Assembly (NCBI GenBank): GCA_000179315.1 | Contig: ADZZ01000072.1 | Coordinates: 1-59,871, forward strand | Length of the DNA: 59,871 nt | From: a delta proteobacterium NaphS2 | GTDB lineage: Bacteria > Desulfobacterota > DSM-4660 > Desulfatiglandales > Desulfatiglandaceae | Direction: 5' to 3' | Part shown: positions 1 to 8,055 of the stretch, one piece after another | Numbering within the stretch: position 1 is the stretch's first letter | Layout of the letters: each line of letters opens with the position of its first letter | Program-made: the position numbers and the translations under genes | The notes under the pieces: generated by a model | Databases searched by the model: none | Told to the model about the DNA's origin: nothing | What the model saw: the letters and a program-made list of their open reading frames with translations, nothing else

Positions 1-479
1 TTCTTTTTGAGGGTTTCCAGAATCGCCGCGCCGCCGGGGCCTGCGGAAATTTTGAAGAAAAGGGGATTTCCTGTGTTGTTGGAAAAATAAAGCATAATGT
101 CTTTGAAAGGTAGTTCCTTTAACCGCGCATATCGGTACATGAGCTTTGTGGTATCGTGTTCGATGCGCTGTCCCTCGGGCAGGTTCAGCTCACGGTTCAG
201 GTTGAAAAGCCCGGGAAAATGCTTTTTGAAAAAACTACCGGTGTAAATGGTGAGATCGATCACGTTCTGTTGGCTTATGGCATCGGACCCGAGCTTTTCT
301 CCAAGTTTTCGACGGATAGCGCTCGAATAATGGGAATTGGCGCCCAAATCGAAAAAAGCAAAGCCCTGGATGACTTCAGGCTGCGGCGTCGTTTTGGCGC
401 TTTCATTGCTGCAGCCGAAGTTCAGGCATGCCAGGATAAAGAAAACAATCAAAAGCATCAATGCGTTGTGTTTGCCCAT
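1..479 (-). CDS. Partial gene: probable lipoprotein of unknown function
   Basis: An open frame reads from an ATG at 479 leftwards off the window edge; 159 codons are visible and the C-terminus is missing. The product starts MGKHNALMLLIVFFILACLN and continues FGCSNE, a short hydrophobic signal with a cysteine near its end. This suggests a lipoprotein, although the lipobox (LNFGC or FILAC) is not canonical. The rest is soluble, with no repeat or metal motif I recognise. A GAGGG lies about 9 bases before the ATG. The same frame stays open upstream to an ATG at 554, which would add 25 residues and place the hydrophobic stretch internally, so the start is not certain. It is divergent from the nitroreductase gene. 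The visible composition looks coding, but I cannot assign a function. Confidence 0.55.
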   Translation of the reverse strand, partial: MGKHNALMLLIVFFILACLNFGCSNESAKTTPQPEVIQGFAFFDLGANSHYSSAIRRKLGEKLGSDAISQQNVIDLTIYTGSFFKKHFPGLFNLNRELNLPEGQRIEHDTTKLMYRYARLKELPFKDIMLYFSNNTGNPLFFKISAGPGGAAILETLKK

Positions 480-852
480 GTCCAAAGCCCTCGTCACCAG
501 TCGTATTTCGGTATTTCCGGCAGGCACGGGGATCATGACCCCAATAGCTTCCATTTTTTCTTTCCAATTAATGATAACAAATCCGGAGCCGGTAATAAAG
601 CGCTTGTCGCTGTAAAAAACCTGAAACCAGGTTAACACCTTCCACAAAGGATGAAAACCACAATGTCAAAATCGTCCGGGTTATTTCACTATGAATGGGT
701 GCCATACGAGCCTTTGGAAGGATTCTGCAATGTTCCGACCTTCTATTTCCCTTGAACCTTTCCTTCAACTGATATATCTTTTTCAGGCATGTGCATATGA
801 TGAAAAAGCCGATACAAGAGTAAATAGTCAAAATATTTAAGGAGATTATCGG
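480..852. other. Intergenic region, divergent promoters expected
   Basis: This 373-base stretch separates the partial lipoprotein gene and the nitroreductase gene. A reverse-strand ORF at 568-831 is short and of poor composition, so I do not call it. Promoters for both flanking genes must lie here, but no strong -35/-10 pair stands out. An AAGGAG just before 853 is the nitroreductase ribosome binding site. Confidence 0.5.
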
Positions 853-1395
853 ATGGCGGATCTAATGGATATTATCAAGGGAAGGCGAAGCGTTCGGAAA
901 TATCAGGACAAGGAAGTTCCTGAGGAGCTGCTCAATCAGATTCTGGCATCCGTTCAGTGGGCGCCCTCATGGCACAACACACAGTGCTGGGAAGTCATTG
1001 TCGTGAAAGACCAGGGCGTCAAGGAAAAACTGGCGGAAGTCTTGCCCAAAATCAATCCCGCACGAAAACATTTTGTGGAAGCGCCCGTGATTCTGGTGTT
1101 GTGCGGTAAGCTCAACAGCTCCGGCTATATCAAGGGTGAGGTGACGACCAAATTCGGAGACTGGTTCATGTTCGATCTTGGGCTTGCAGCTCAGAATCTG
1201 TGCCTGACGGCCCACAGCCTTGGCCTGGGAACGGTGATCACAGGGCTGTTTGACCACGACAAAGCCCGGGCGGTCATGGGTGTGCCGGAGGGTTACGAAC
1301 TGGTGAGCATCATTCCTCTGGGATATCCGGCCCATGATTCTTCCGGCCCGAAGCGACGGGAGGTCCGTGATTTTACCCATTATGACAAGTTTTGA
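853..1395 (+). CDS. Nitroreductase-family FMN oxidoreductase
   Basis: The 180-residue product is a compact nitroreductase-fold flavoprotein. It opens with the family signature GRRSVRKY (residues about 10-17), whose arginines contact FMN phosphate, followed by the SVQWAPSWHNTQCWE segment that packs on the flavin. Near the C-terminus, SIIPLGYPA is the usual flavin-contacting loop. Members transfer electrons from NAD(P)H to nitro compounds, quinones or other acceptors; the substrate cannot be read from sequence. Length fits the family (170-220). The start has a good AAGGAG 9 bases upstream. The gene appears monocistronic and converges on the AOR gene, with a perfect hairpin between them. Confidence 0.88.
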   Translation: MADLMDIIKGRRSVRKYQDKEVPEELLNQILASVQWAPSWHNTQCWEVIVVKDQGVKEKLAEVLPKINPARKHFVEAPVILVLCGKLNSSGYIKGEVTTKFGDWFMFDLGLAAQNLCLTAHSLGLGTVITGLFDHDKARAVMGVPEGYELVSIIPLGYPAHDSSGPKRREVRDFTHYDKF

Positions 1396-1403
1396 TGAAT
1401 GTT

Positions 1404-1437
1404 GACCGCACAGATTAAGTACATCACCTGTGCGGTC
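1404..1437. terminator. Hairpin between convergent genes (possible terminator)
   Basis: GACCGCACAG (1404-1413) and CTGTGCGGTC (1428-1437) form a perfect 10-bp stem with a 14-base loop, between the stops of the nitroreductase and AOR genes. Neither side carries a real T-run, so it is not a textbook intrinsic terminator. It may still act as one for both strands or protect the 3' ends. Confidence 0.45.
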
Positions 1438-1458
1438 TGCGTTGTTGGATATTTACCT

Positions 1459-3189
1459 CTAAAAGTCAAGAACCGAATCAAGTTCTTCGTCGGACACATC
1501 AAACACCACGTCATGGGGCGGGAGTTTTTCCGTTCTGAAGAACTCCGGAAGCCGATCGGCAGCCCGGGTAAACCCTGCCCGGGTGTTAAAATCATTTTCC
1601 GTTTTCAGAACCCTCTGGCCGAGAGCGCCGATATCATCTCCGGTGAGGGAGAGTCCGTATTTGGCGTTCACCATGTCCACGATGGCATTAAGGGCATCGG
1701 GAATGTCCAGTACCGGAAATGCCACGAAAAGGCAGAGCCCGGCCGTATCGATGAATGCAGTGGTCACCTGGAAGTTGCTTGAAAGCTTGGCTTGATTTTC
1801 CGATAGCAGCGGATTCACATCACCGCCCACTTTCATAATGTTGGTGGCAACGGCGTAGCCGGCCGTATGGTCTGCGCCCATGGGTGATGTGGCATAGGTG
1901 ACGCCCACACCTTTGACGGCCCTGGGGTCATAGGCGGGCATGGCCTGGTTCTTAACGACGGGAACCCTGCTGACGCCGAAGGCTTTTCCCACCGCACCGG
2001 CGCCGCCACCCAGAATACGACCCAGCGGCGTGCCTTTCCCGATTTCATTGATCAGCTCTTCAGCACCCGCCGTATCCCCGAATTCTTTCACACCGCCTTC
2101 CATGGCTACGGCCACGGCATTCCCCGTTTCAATGGTGTCGACCCCGAAGTCATCGCAGGCGCGGTCCATTCGGGCAATGGCATCCAGATCGTCGACGCCG
2201 CAATTGGGACCAAATGCCCAGACTGTTTCATATTCAGGCCACTTGGACACATACTGGCCTTTGGTATCAAGATAAATGCCGGAGCAGCGGATGACGCAAC
2301 CGCTCATGCACCCGTGGGTCGGGTCTCCCTTACGTTCAATGGTGAGTTTGTTCAGGGTTTCGCCCCCGACTTTGTCGGCGTTTTCAAACCGTCCGGAACT
2401 GAAGTTACGCGTCGGAAGGGCGCCGGCTTCGTTGATGACGTTGATGAGAATATCCGTGCCGTAATTGGGAAGCCCTTCGCTGGTGACCGGATGTTCCGCT
2501 AATGCTTTTGCAAAGCGTTTGGCGGCTGCCTTGAAAGCCTCTTTATCCGTAATCGGGGCCGCTTCACCACCCGCGGGATCAACAACAATGGCTTTGAGAC
2601 CTTTGGAACCCATGACGGCACCCAGGCCCCCGCGACCGGCATGTCGGGCGGGACGCAGTTCCCTGTCCGTGAACGCGACGCTTGCGGAAGCCAGTTTCAT
2701 TTCACCCGCCTGACCGATACTGATATATCCCATGCCAAGCCCGTATTCATCTTTCAGTCGCTCAACCGTGGCGTAGTTTCCCATACCTTTCAGTTCATTG
2801 GCTTCCTCGATTTCACATTTGTCCTTGCCGATGAGAAGTTTGTAAAGTTTGTCTTCTTTGGGCATGCCCTCAATGACAATGGCGGCAATGCCCAGTTTGG
2901 AAAGGTATCCACCGGCCTGGCCGCCGGAATTGGCTTCTTTTATGCCGCCGGTCAACGGGCTTTTTCCACCTACGGAAATACGCCCTGAATTGGCGCAGTT
3001 GGTTCCGCCCAGAAGCCCGGGCGCAAACACCAGTTTGTTGTTGGCGCCAATGGGTGAACAGATGGGATCCACTTCCTTGTTGATAATTGCCGCAGTCAGA
3101 CCCCTGCCACCCAGCCCCTGATAATCACTGGGTATTTCTTCGCTGCTTGTGGAAAGTTCCGTCATGTTGACCCGAATGATTTTAAACAT
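1459..3189 (-). CDS. Tungsten-type aldehyde:ferredoxin oxidoreductase family protein
   Basis: The 576-residue product belongs to the AOR family: cytoplasmic enzymes with a bis-tungstopterin cofactor and one 4Fe-4S cluster that interconvert aldehydes and carboxylic acids with ferredoxin or a related carrier. The N-terminal pterin-binding domain is visible as GGRGLTAAII and GLLGGTNCANSGRISVGGKS (residues about 27-76). The cluster ligands are in HGCMSGCVIRCSG (about 290-300), with a further cysteine in DTAGLCLF near residue 494, as in the family. It is slightly shorter than typical AORs (600-620). An AAGGAGG precedes the ATG. Two MoaD/ThiS-like genes diverge from it across a 333-bp region, which fits a role of those small proteins in tungstopterin supply. 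The physiological substrate cannot be told from sequence. Confidence 0.9.
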   Translation of the reverse strand: MFKIIRVNMTELSTSSEEIPSDYQGLGGRGLTAAIINKEVDPICSPIGANNKLVFAPGLLGGTNCANSGRISVGGKSPLTGGIKEANSGGQAGGYLSKLGIAAIVIEGMPKEDKLYKLLIGKDKCEIEEANELKGMGNYATVERLKDEYGLGMGYISIGQAGEMKLASASVAFTDRELRPARHAGRGGLGAVMGSKGLKAIVVDPAGGEAAPITDKEAFKAAAKRFAKALAEHPVTSEGLPNYGTDILINVINEAGALPTRNFSSGRFENADKVGGETLNKLTIERKGDPTHGCMSGCVIRCSGIYLDTKGQYVSKWPEYETVWAFGPNCGVDDLDAIARMDRACDDFGVDTIETGNAVAVAMEGGVKEFGDTAGAEELINEIGKGTPLGRILGGGAGAVGKAFGVSRVPVVKNQAMPAYDPRAVKGVGVTYATSPMGADHTAGYAVATNIMKVGGDVNPLLSENQAKLSSNFQVTTAFIDTAGLCLFVAFPVLDIPDALNAIVDMVNAKYGLSLTGDDIGALGQRVLKTENDFNTRAGFTRAADRLPEFFRTEKLPPHDVVFDVSDEELDSVLDF

Positions 3190-3383
3190 GCCACATCCTC
3201 CTTATTCCTGGTCTTTTTCGGTCAGTTACATCCGCCTTCGCAGTTTCTCATCAGCGGCCCAATGGATTCACTTTATCCCAAGCCCTGTCGGATGGGGATC
3301 ATATGCCTATTAACATGCCCTAATAACATGCCCTAAAAAAAATAGAATATCAAGAAAAATATCCAAAAATTTCAATTGGTTAA

Positions 3384-3425
3384 GTCAATATTGACATAAG
3401 GCAGAATTGACAGAAAAGATTGACA
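3384..3425. promoter_or_regulatory. Candidate operator: palindrome plus repeated TTGACA
   Basis: In the 333-bp divergent region between the AOR gene and the MoaD-like gene, GTCAATATTGAC (3384-3395) is a perfect 12-bp palindrome. Its right half begins a series of three TTGACA hexamers at 3391, 3407 and 3420. An AT-rich TATAAAAT lies at 3448-3455. The hexamers could be -35 elements, but no spacing gives an ideal -10, and the repetition suggests a regulator site instead. The rest of 3190-3516 is AT-rich and shows no gene. Confidence 0.4.
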
Positions 3426-3522
3426 GCAATTCAATTATGGTGATAGGTATAAAATTATGGACCCTTATTTCTTAGAGAGTGTGGGTTCATCTGAATCAGG
3501 TTTTTAATGAAGGGATATGCAT

Positions 3523-3762
3523 ATGCTCCTCAAGATTTTCTTAAGTTCCACATTGCGAAAATATTATCCCGGCTATGAATCTCTTGTCGGCATTGAATAC
3601 CCTGTGGATGGTGAAATTTCAGTGGCAACGCTGATTCGAACATTAAAACTTCCGCAAGAACGAATTAAGATTGTTATGGTTAACGGTGCCCACGCATCTT
3701 TGGAAGATATTTTGAAAGGAGATGAGCGGGTGGCGCTTTTTCCGCCGGTGGGAGGGGGGTAA
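3523..3762 (+). CDS. MoaD/ThiS-family small sulfur-carrier protein
   Basis: The product (79 residues from the ATG at 3523; 81 if the ATG at 3517 is used) has the beta-grasp pattern of MoaD/ThiS and ends in a Gly-Gly tail (FPPVGGG), the site that is adenylated and thiocarboxylated in sulfur carriers. GDERVALFPPVGGG matches the end of MoaD closely. The AGGG at 3511-3514 is 8 bases from the 3523 ATG but only 2 from 3517, so 3523 is preferred. The gene is divergent from the AOR gene and is followed 37 bp later by a second ubiquitin-like gene. MoaD-like proteins donate the dithiolene sulfur of molybdopterin, and one beside an AOR gene is plausibly dedicated to tungstopterin; that link is inference. 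Confidence 0.82.
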   Translation: MLLKIFLSSTLRKYYPGYESLVGIEYPVDGEISVATLIRTLKLPQERIKIVMVNGAHASLEDILKGDERVALFPPVGGG

Positions 3763-3799
3763 ACGGTATCTTGTTAAACGAATTGGAGATGATTGACAG

Positions 3800-4141
3800 A
3801 TGGTGACAAAAGATAAAGAGGGTCGAACCGTTACAATCCACATATTCGGTTTCTTACGCCGGCACCTGGACGCGCGTGGGTTGCCCTATGTGTTGACGGA
3901 AACCGTTCCGGATACGGGGATGAGCGCTCATGCGCTGGTTGAGCGGCTTTTGATTCCTCCAAAAGAAGTTGAGGCCGTCTTTAAAAATGGTCAGGTGATT
4001 AATATTTATGACCTTGTCGGTCCGGGGGACAGAGTGGCACTGCTTCCGCACGGTACGCCGGGACCCTACCGATTTTTTCTGGGGATGGACAGGGAAAATC
4101 GGGCGCGCGCCAAGAGAGAAGCCGGCGAGGAATTGTCCTGA
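3800..4141 (+). CDS. MoaD/ThiS-like protein without a Gly-Gly tail
   Basis: The 113-residue product shares the beta-grasp layout of the preceding gene (VTIHIFGFLRRHLDARG near the start, GPGDRVALLPHGTPGPYR in the second half). Instead of ending in Gly-Gly it runs on for about 25 charged residues (FFLGMDRENRARAKREAGEE). It therefore cannot be a standard thiocarboxylate carrier unless processed after HGTPG. GGAG about 11 bases upstream is a possible ribosome binding site. Tandem placement with a GG-tailed MoaD and divergence from the AOR gene suggest a partner role in cofactor assembly or an AOR accessory role. The fold call is fairly safe; the role is not. Confidence 0.6.
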   Translation: MVTKDKEGRTVTIHIFGFLRRHLDARGLPYVLTETVPDTGMSAHALVERLLIPPKEVEAVFKNGQVINIYDLVGPGDRVALLPHGTPGPYRFFLGMDRENRARAKREAGEELS

Positions 4142-4216
4142 GAGACTTTTTTGGGCGCATGGGGATGTTTCCAGTGAAACTTGAGTTTATTTTCTGATGA
4201 TGGGAGGCAGAACGCT

Positions 4217-5446
4217 ATGATGACGGGCCATCCTTTTTCACGGAACAGTATTGAGCGTTTTTTTTATGACTGCCGAGGTTCTGCGACCATATGGTTGACT
4301 GGAGCAGTTTGTTTTGTGGTCGTTTTTCTGGGGGTTGCTTTTTTACTCCTGAAGGACAACAATCCGGACCGCAAACCGCCAACGGTCCCGGCAGTTTCCA
4401 AACGGAAGATTCGGGAACCCATCAAGCCGTACGCCTCTTCCGATAAAGCACTTGTCGAGGTTGCAACCGTTGAGGAAAAAGCTGAGACGCCGCCTCAACA
4501 AGAGCAGCGGAAAAAATCGGATCAACCCGCCCGGGAAGCTTTGAAAGACGACACTTCAAAGCCGCAGGATGCACTTGCCGATGATGCCTTTGATGAAGAG
4601 ATTCCGGGGCAAGATCTGAATAAACAGGCACCGATTGTTGCGGTGGAAGTCGAAAAGACGGCCGAAATCGCTTCTTCGTCTTCCCCCGCGGAAGAACCGC
4701 GGGCGGTTCCCCGAAAAGCGGACCCTATCGAAACCAAGCTGCAGCCGGAAGATAAAAACCCCCTCTCCTCCAATCCACCCGCTGAGCCTTCAGGCTCTGC
4801 TCATACAAAACAGACACTGTCCCCTGAACCCCCTGCACGCATGGGACCCCAAACTGATGAAAACGGTCTGAAGGAATTGACAGTTAAGGTGGTAAAAGGA
4901 AATGTCCGCAGAGGACCTTCATTAAAAGACGCGGTCCTCTTTCGAATATCCCGTGGCGACAAGCTTCAGGTAATAGACCAAAAAGGCGATTGGTATGCGG
5001 TGCGCATAGATGATGAACGGTCGGGGTGGGCGCACCGCGTGCTTTTTGAGACGTCTTCAGCGACTCCTGAAAAAACGGCATCTGCCACTTTCAAGCGTGA
5101 TGGAAAAGGGGTGATCCAGAAGATTCGCGCGGTGGTGACAGATCCCGATCACGCACAGATTATCTTTGAACTCAACGGCTATTATCCCCCTGAGATAATC
5201 GTAATTGAGGGGGAAGCGCCTCGGATTGTCTGCGATTTTTCTTCAGTCAGATTGGCGCCGGGCGTCAAAAAGACTTTTCCCGTTACAAACGATGTGGTGA
5301 AAAGGATAAGGGTCGGCGTTCACAAGGCGCCCAAACCAAAAATACGGGTGGTGCTGGATCTTAATCCTGATCATAATTATGAAGTAGAACAATTCTTCTA
5401 TGAAAAGGAGAATTATTATGCGTTGAAGATTAACTCGGCCAAGTGA
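4217..5446 (+). CDS. Membrane-anchored SH3 and AMIN domain protein
   Basis: The product has 409 residues from the ATG at 4217, which has GGGAGG 9 bases upstream; an in-frame TTG at 4181 lacks such a site. A hydrophobic segment near residues 25-47 (WLTGAVCFVVVFLGVAFLLL) anchors the N-terminus in the inner membrane. A long low-complexity linker rich in Pro, Glu, Lys and Ala follows (about 50-215). Next is a bacterial SH3 domain (about 220-280, with NVRRGPSLKDAVLFRISRGD and WYAVRIDDERSGWAH). The C-terminus (about 300-405) fits an AMIN-type domain (HAQIIFELNG, PRIVCDFSSVRLAPG, IRVVLDLNPDHNY). Both domains are common in periplasmic envelope proteins and AMIN domains target proteins to envelope assemblies. 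A cell-wall or secretion-scaffold role is inference. Confidence 0.75.
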   Translation: MMTGHPFSRNSIERFFYDCRGSATIWLTGAVCFVVVFLGVAFLLLKDNNPDRKPPTVPAVSKRKIREPIKPYASSDKALVEVATVEEKAETPPQQEQRKKSDQPAREALKDDTSKPQDALADDAFDEEIPGQDLNKQAPIVAVEVEKTAEIASSSSPAEEPRAVPRKADPIETKLQPEDKNPLSSNPPAEPSGSAHTKQTLSPEPPARMGPQTDENGLKELTVKVVKGNVRRGPSLKDAVLFRISRGDKLQVIDQKGDWYAVRIDDERSGWAHRVLFETSSATPEKTASATFKRDGKGVIQKIRAVVTDPDHAQIIFELNGYYPPEIIVIEGEAPRIVCDFSSVRLAPGVKKTFPVTNDVVKRIRVGVHKAPKPKIRVVLDLNPDHNYEVEQFFYEKENYYALKINSAK

Positions 5447-5527
5447 TCAGGCGTCGATATTTCAATTAATTGGCGTGGCTCGCTGAGATTGATCACGACG
5501 GCGGCCTTTAGGGAAGTATCGTGACAG

Positions 5528-6106
5528 TTACGCTACATAAAGGCTGCTCTTTTTCCAATCTCTGTGCCTTTCCTGAAAAGATTTAAGGAAACTGCGGCCT
5601 TTTTTGTTGCGGAGAGCATAAACAGCGTGCCTCAGGATGGTGACCGGCACGCCGCCTTTGAGACTGCAGGTAATTTCGTATCGGCTGAACCCGGTAATAA
5701 GCCCTTTGATGATCTCGCCTTCCAGCAATGTGAAAAAAACCACCTGCCTTTCTTTCATCAGGGGAAAAAGGGATTTGTTTTTGACGTGGTGTCTTTGACT
5801 GGGCGCAATAATCGGTTCCAGTGAGAGTTTTGAGACCTTTTTGTCTGTTTTGAGAAGCGGTCGAACCTTTTCAGAAAGATCCAGCGGATAAAGCAGCTTT
5901 ACATCTGTTTTGGATAGAACCGTTTCTTCTGTTTCCCGGCTCCTGATCTTAAGATCATAGGTGAGATTATTAGAAATTCCAGCACGAATGATGCGATGTC
6001 CATGGAGGTGAAATTCCCATGGTTCACGGGAGTTGGAGGCTACGTCAAAGACCGAAGCGTTGTAGTTCCGGTTTAAATATTCCTGAAGTCCTGTAATAGA
6101 TCCCAT
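5528..6106 (-). CDS. Protein with two Sm/Hfq-like halves
   Basis: The 192-residue product has two segments that each fit the Hfq/Sm pattern of a five-stranded barrel. The C-terminal one (about 118-168: RQVVFFTLLEGEIIKGLITG, then FSRYEITCSLK, ending VTILRHAVYAL) lines up with the Hfq core, and LRHA sits where Hfq has the conserved YKHA. The N-terminal one (about 29-75: WEFHLHGHRIIRAGISNN, YDLKI, LSKTDVKLLYP) has the same spacing but is more diverged. A basic linker separates them. Hfq binds small RNAs and mRNAs; a two-domain chain could form a ring from fewer subunits. It follows the response regulator by 47 bp on the same strand, so they may be co-transcribed. The first Sm assignment is weaker than the second. 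Confidence 0.55.
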   Translation of the reverse strand: MGSITGLQEYLNRNYNASVFDVASNSREPWEFHLHGHRIIRAGISNNLTYDLKIRSRETEETVLSKTDVKLLYPLDLSEKVRPLLKTDKKVSKLSLEPIIAPSQRHHVKNKSLFPLMKERQVVFFTLLEGEIIKGLITGFSRYEITCSLKGGVPVTILRHAVYALRNKKGRSFLKSFQERHRDWKKSSLYVA

Positions 6107-6153
6107 TTCAATTCTTCAAAGGGGTACCGAAACATCCCTATACCCCAATTAAG

Positions 6154-6654
6154 TTAATCTGTCATTTCTTTTTTGAGATTTTCTTCAAATTCCTTGAAAA
6201 ACCGGTCCTTTTCTTTCCAATCCGGTCCAAATCGTTTGTTGAAATAATGTCCCAGTTTGCTGAAAAGTTTTTCCCAAACGGGTTTTCCTTCTTCCAGAAC
6301 AACATCTTCCAGAAACGTAGTCAGTTCGGCAATTTTTTCTTTTGGGAGAAATGAAACTGCTCCCAGTTTGATGGATTTTTTGAGGGATTCCGGAGAAAGC
6401 GCGTGAGCGGTCAGCATCACGGTGGGAAATTCTCTGCTGACGGCCGTTTTAAGCAGTTCAAAACCGTTTACCCCCATAATATCAAGAATGACGATGTCAT
6501 ACGTATAGCTAAGAAGGTATTGAAGCGCCGTATCGTAGTCCGTTGCTTTGTGAATGAGGCACATATCCAGTTCTTCTTCAACGGTTTCAAGAACATCGGG
6601 CTCATCATCCACCACCAGAACGACTTTGTCCTTTAACGCACTTTTTTGAGACAT
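6154..6654 (-). CDS. Single-domain response regulator with C-terminal extension
   Basis: This 166-residue protein is a CheY-like receiver. The acidic pair is D16-D17 (VVDDEPD), the phosphoacceptor D58 (VILDIMG), the switch threonine T82 (MLTA) and the conserved lysine K105 (FLPKEK). The helix and strand order is complete by residue about 120. The remaining 45 residues are charged and helical (WEKLFSKLGHYFNKRFGPDW) with no DNA-binding or enzymatic domain. It probably acts by protein contact after phosphorylation by an unlinked kinase; no histidine kinase is in the window. The Hfq-like gene lies downstream. Confidence 0.88.
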   Translation of the reverse strand: MSQKSALKDKVVLVVDDEPDVLETVEEELDMCLIHKATDYDTALQYLLSYTYDIVILDIMGVNGFELLKTAVSREFPTVMLTAHALSPESLKKSIKLGAVSFLPKEKIAELTTFLEDVVLEEGKPVWEKLFSKLGHYFNKRFGPDWKEKDRFFKEFEENLKKEMTD

Positions 6655-6915
6655 AATACTGTTTTCCTCCTTCTATGCTGAAATACACATGGAGCTGCTA
6701 TTTTTAAACCCCGTCTAACCATTAACTTTATAATAGGAAATAAAGTTTTATCAAGAAAAATTGTATGCGCATCAAATCTAAACCCGAGAAAACGGTGTCG
6801 TCGCATAATGACTTTTTTCTTGAGACAAAGCAGAAAAATTGGTAATTGTCACAATCAAAAGCGTTTCCAGAGGAAAGACTCGGCATTTGAACACCCATAA
6901 GAATGGAATTGTTTT
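6655..6915. other. Intergenic region, possible short transcript before a terminator
   Basis: Between the response-regulator start and the pdxA leader I see no ORF with a good start. The stretch is AT-rich and must hold the reverse-strand promoter of the response regulator. A forward intrinsic terminator at 6916-6970 implies a forward transcript arising here. It could be a small RNA of about 100-200 nt or an attenuated pdxA leader. Confidence 0.35.
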
Positions 6916-6970
6916 GAGGTTCGGCCCGTTTCCTTCTTGACCATGCACAAGGGCCGGACCTCTTTTTTTT
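6916..6970 (+). terminator. Intrinsic terminator upstream of pdxA with no preceding CDS
   Basis: GAGGTTCGGCCC (6916-6927) pairs with GGGCCGGACCTC (6951-6962), a 12-bp stem with one G-U, followed by a run of T to 6970. It points forward, yet no forward gene lies upstream. The pdxA start is only 23 bases further on. Confidence 0.7.
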
Positions 6971-6992
6971 GTAATTTGAAAGGGGTTTAGTT

Positions 6993-8042
6993 TTGAAAAC
7001 CTTGCCTTATATCGGCATCACCATGGGAGATCCGGCGGGTGTGGGCCCGGAAATCATCGTGATGGCACTTTCGGACCCGACGATTTACGAATCGTGCCGG
7101 CCTGTTGTTTTTGGGGATGGCACGGTTCTTGGGGACACCGTTTTACGCCTCGCGGAAAAGGGGTCGATAAAAAGAGAGATTTCCATCAACGTTGTTTCGG
7201 CCCCTGGCGAGGCCAAGGGCAGGCCGGGTATGGTGGACCTGCTGTCCCTGTCGGATCTTGATGGAGAGGGCATGGCACCCGGTCGGCCGGTGGCGGCAGG
7301 CGGCAGGGCCATGGTGGAATATATTCTCGAAGCCGTTAAAATGGCACTTCGAAACGAAATACAAGGGATGGTGACCGGCCCCATCAGCAAAGTGCTCATG
7401 CACGAAGCCGGATACAAATATGACGGACATACCCAGCTGATTGCCCATGAAACCGACACCAAGGATTATGTGATGATGCTTGCCGGGACTAAACTTCGGG
7501 TTGTACTGGTGACCATCCATTGCGCTCTTGGAGCTGTCCCCGAACTGCTGGATCAGGAATCCGTTTACAAAACCATTTTAATTGCCGCTAAAGCGTTAGA
7601 AAAAGACCTGGGACTTGAAAGACCGCGTTTGGCGGTTGCAGCACTCAATCCCCATGCAGGCGAGGAAGGACTTTTCGGCACGGAAGAGCGTGAAATTATT
7701 ACGCCGGCCATCTCCCGGGCAAAAGCGGATGGCATTGATGTGAAAGGCCCTTTTCCGGCCGACACGCTGTTTCACCAAGCGGCCGCCGGCCGTTTTGAGG
7801 CGGTGGTGGCCATGTACCATGATCAGGGATTGATTCCATTGAAATTGCTGCATTTTTCCGATGCCGTCAATGTGACGCTGGGTCTGCCCATTATCCGAAC
7901 GTCCGTGGACCACGGTACAGCCTATGATATTGCCGGAACCGGCCAGGCCGATCCCTCGAGTCTCAAAGCCGCCATCCTCATGGCTACCCGGATGGCCAAG
8001 AATCGATCCGCTTTAACCCGGAATCCGACACCCCGAACCTAG
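6993..8042 (+). CDS. pdxA: 4-hydroxythreonine-4-phosphate dehydrogenase
   Basis: PdxA oxidises 4-phosphohydroxy-L-threonine with NAD and, after decarboxylation, supplies the amino-ketone used by PdxJ to build pyridoxine 5'-phosphate. The 349-residue length is normal. Family landmarks are the N-terminus [28 protein letters not shown] with the [10 protein letters not shown] segment (metal and substrate ligands), [11 protein letters not shown], and [11 protein letters not shown] with [14 protein letters not shown] near the C-terminus. Translation starts at a TTG at 6993; AGGGG ends 7 bases upstream and no in-frame ATG gives the full N-terminus. uvrA follows after 13 bases, so the two are probably co-transcribed. 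Confidence 0.95.
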   Translation: MKTLPYIGITMGDPAGVGPEIIVMALSDPTIYESCRPVVFGDGTVLGDTVLRLAEKGSIKREISINVVSAPGEAKGRPGMVDLLSLSDLDGEGMAPGRPVAAGGRAMVEYILEAVKMALRNEIQGMVTGPISKVLMHEAGYKYDGHTQLIAHETDTKDYVMMLAGTKLRVVLVTIHCALGAVPELLDQESVYKTILIAAKALEKDLGLERPRLAVAALNPHAGEEGLFGTEEREIITPAISRAKADGIDVKGPFPADTLFHQAAAGRFEAVVAMYHDQGLIPLKLLHFSDAVNVTLGLPIIRTSVDHGTAYDIAGTGQADPSSLKAAILMATRMAKNRSALTRNPTPRT

Positions 8043-8055
8043 AGCCAGTTTATTC

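Noticed and set aside
156-635. Forward ORF of 159 codons
   Set aside because: It is the shadow of the reverse-strand lipoprotein gene, whose frame has a signal peptide and better composition.
568-831. Reverse 87-codon ORF upstream of the nitroreductase gene
   Set aside because: No ribosome binding site and an unlikely composition; the space is needed for promoters.
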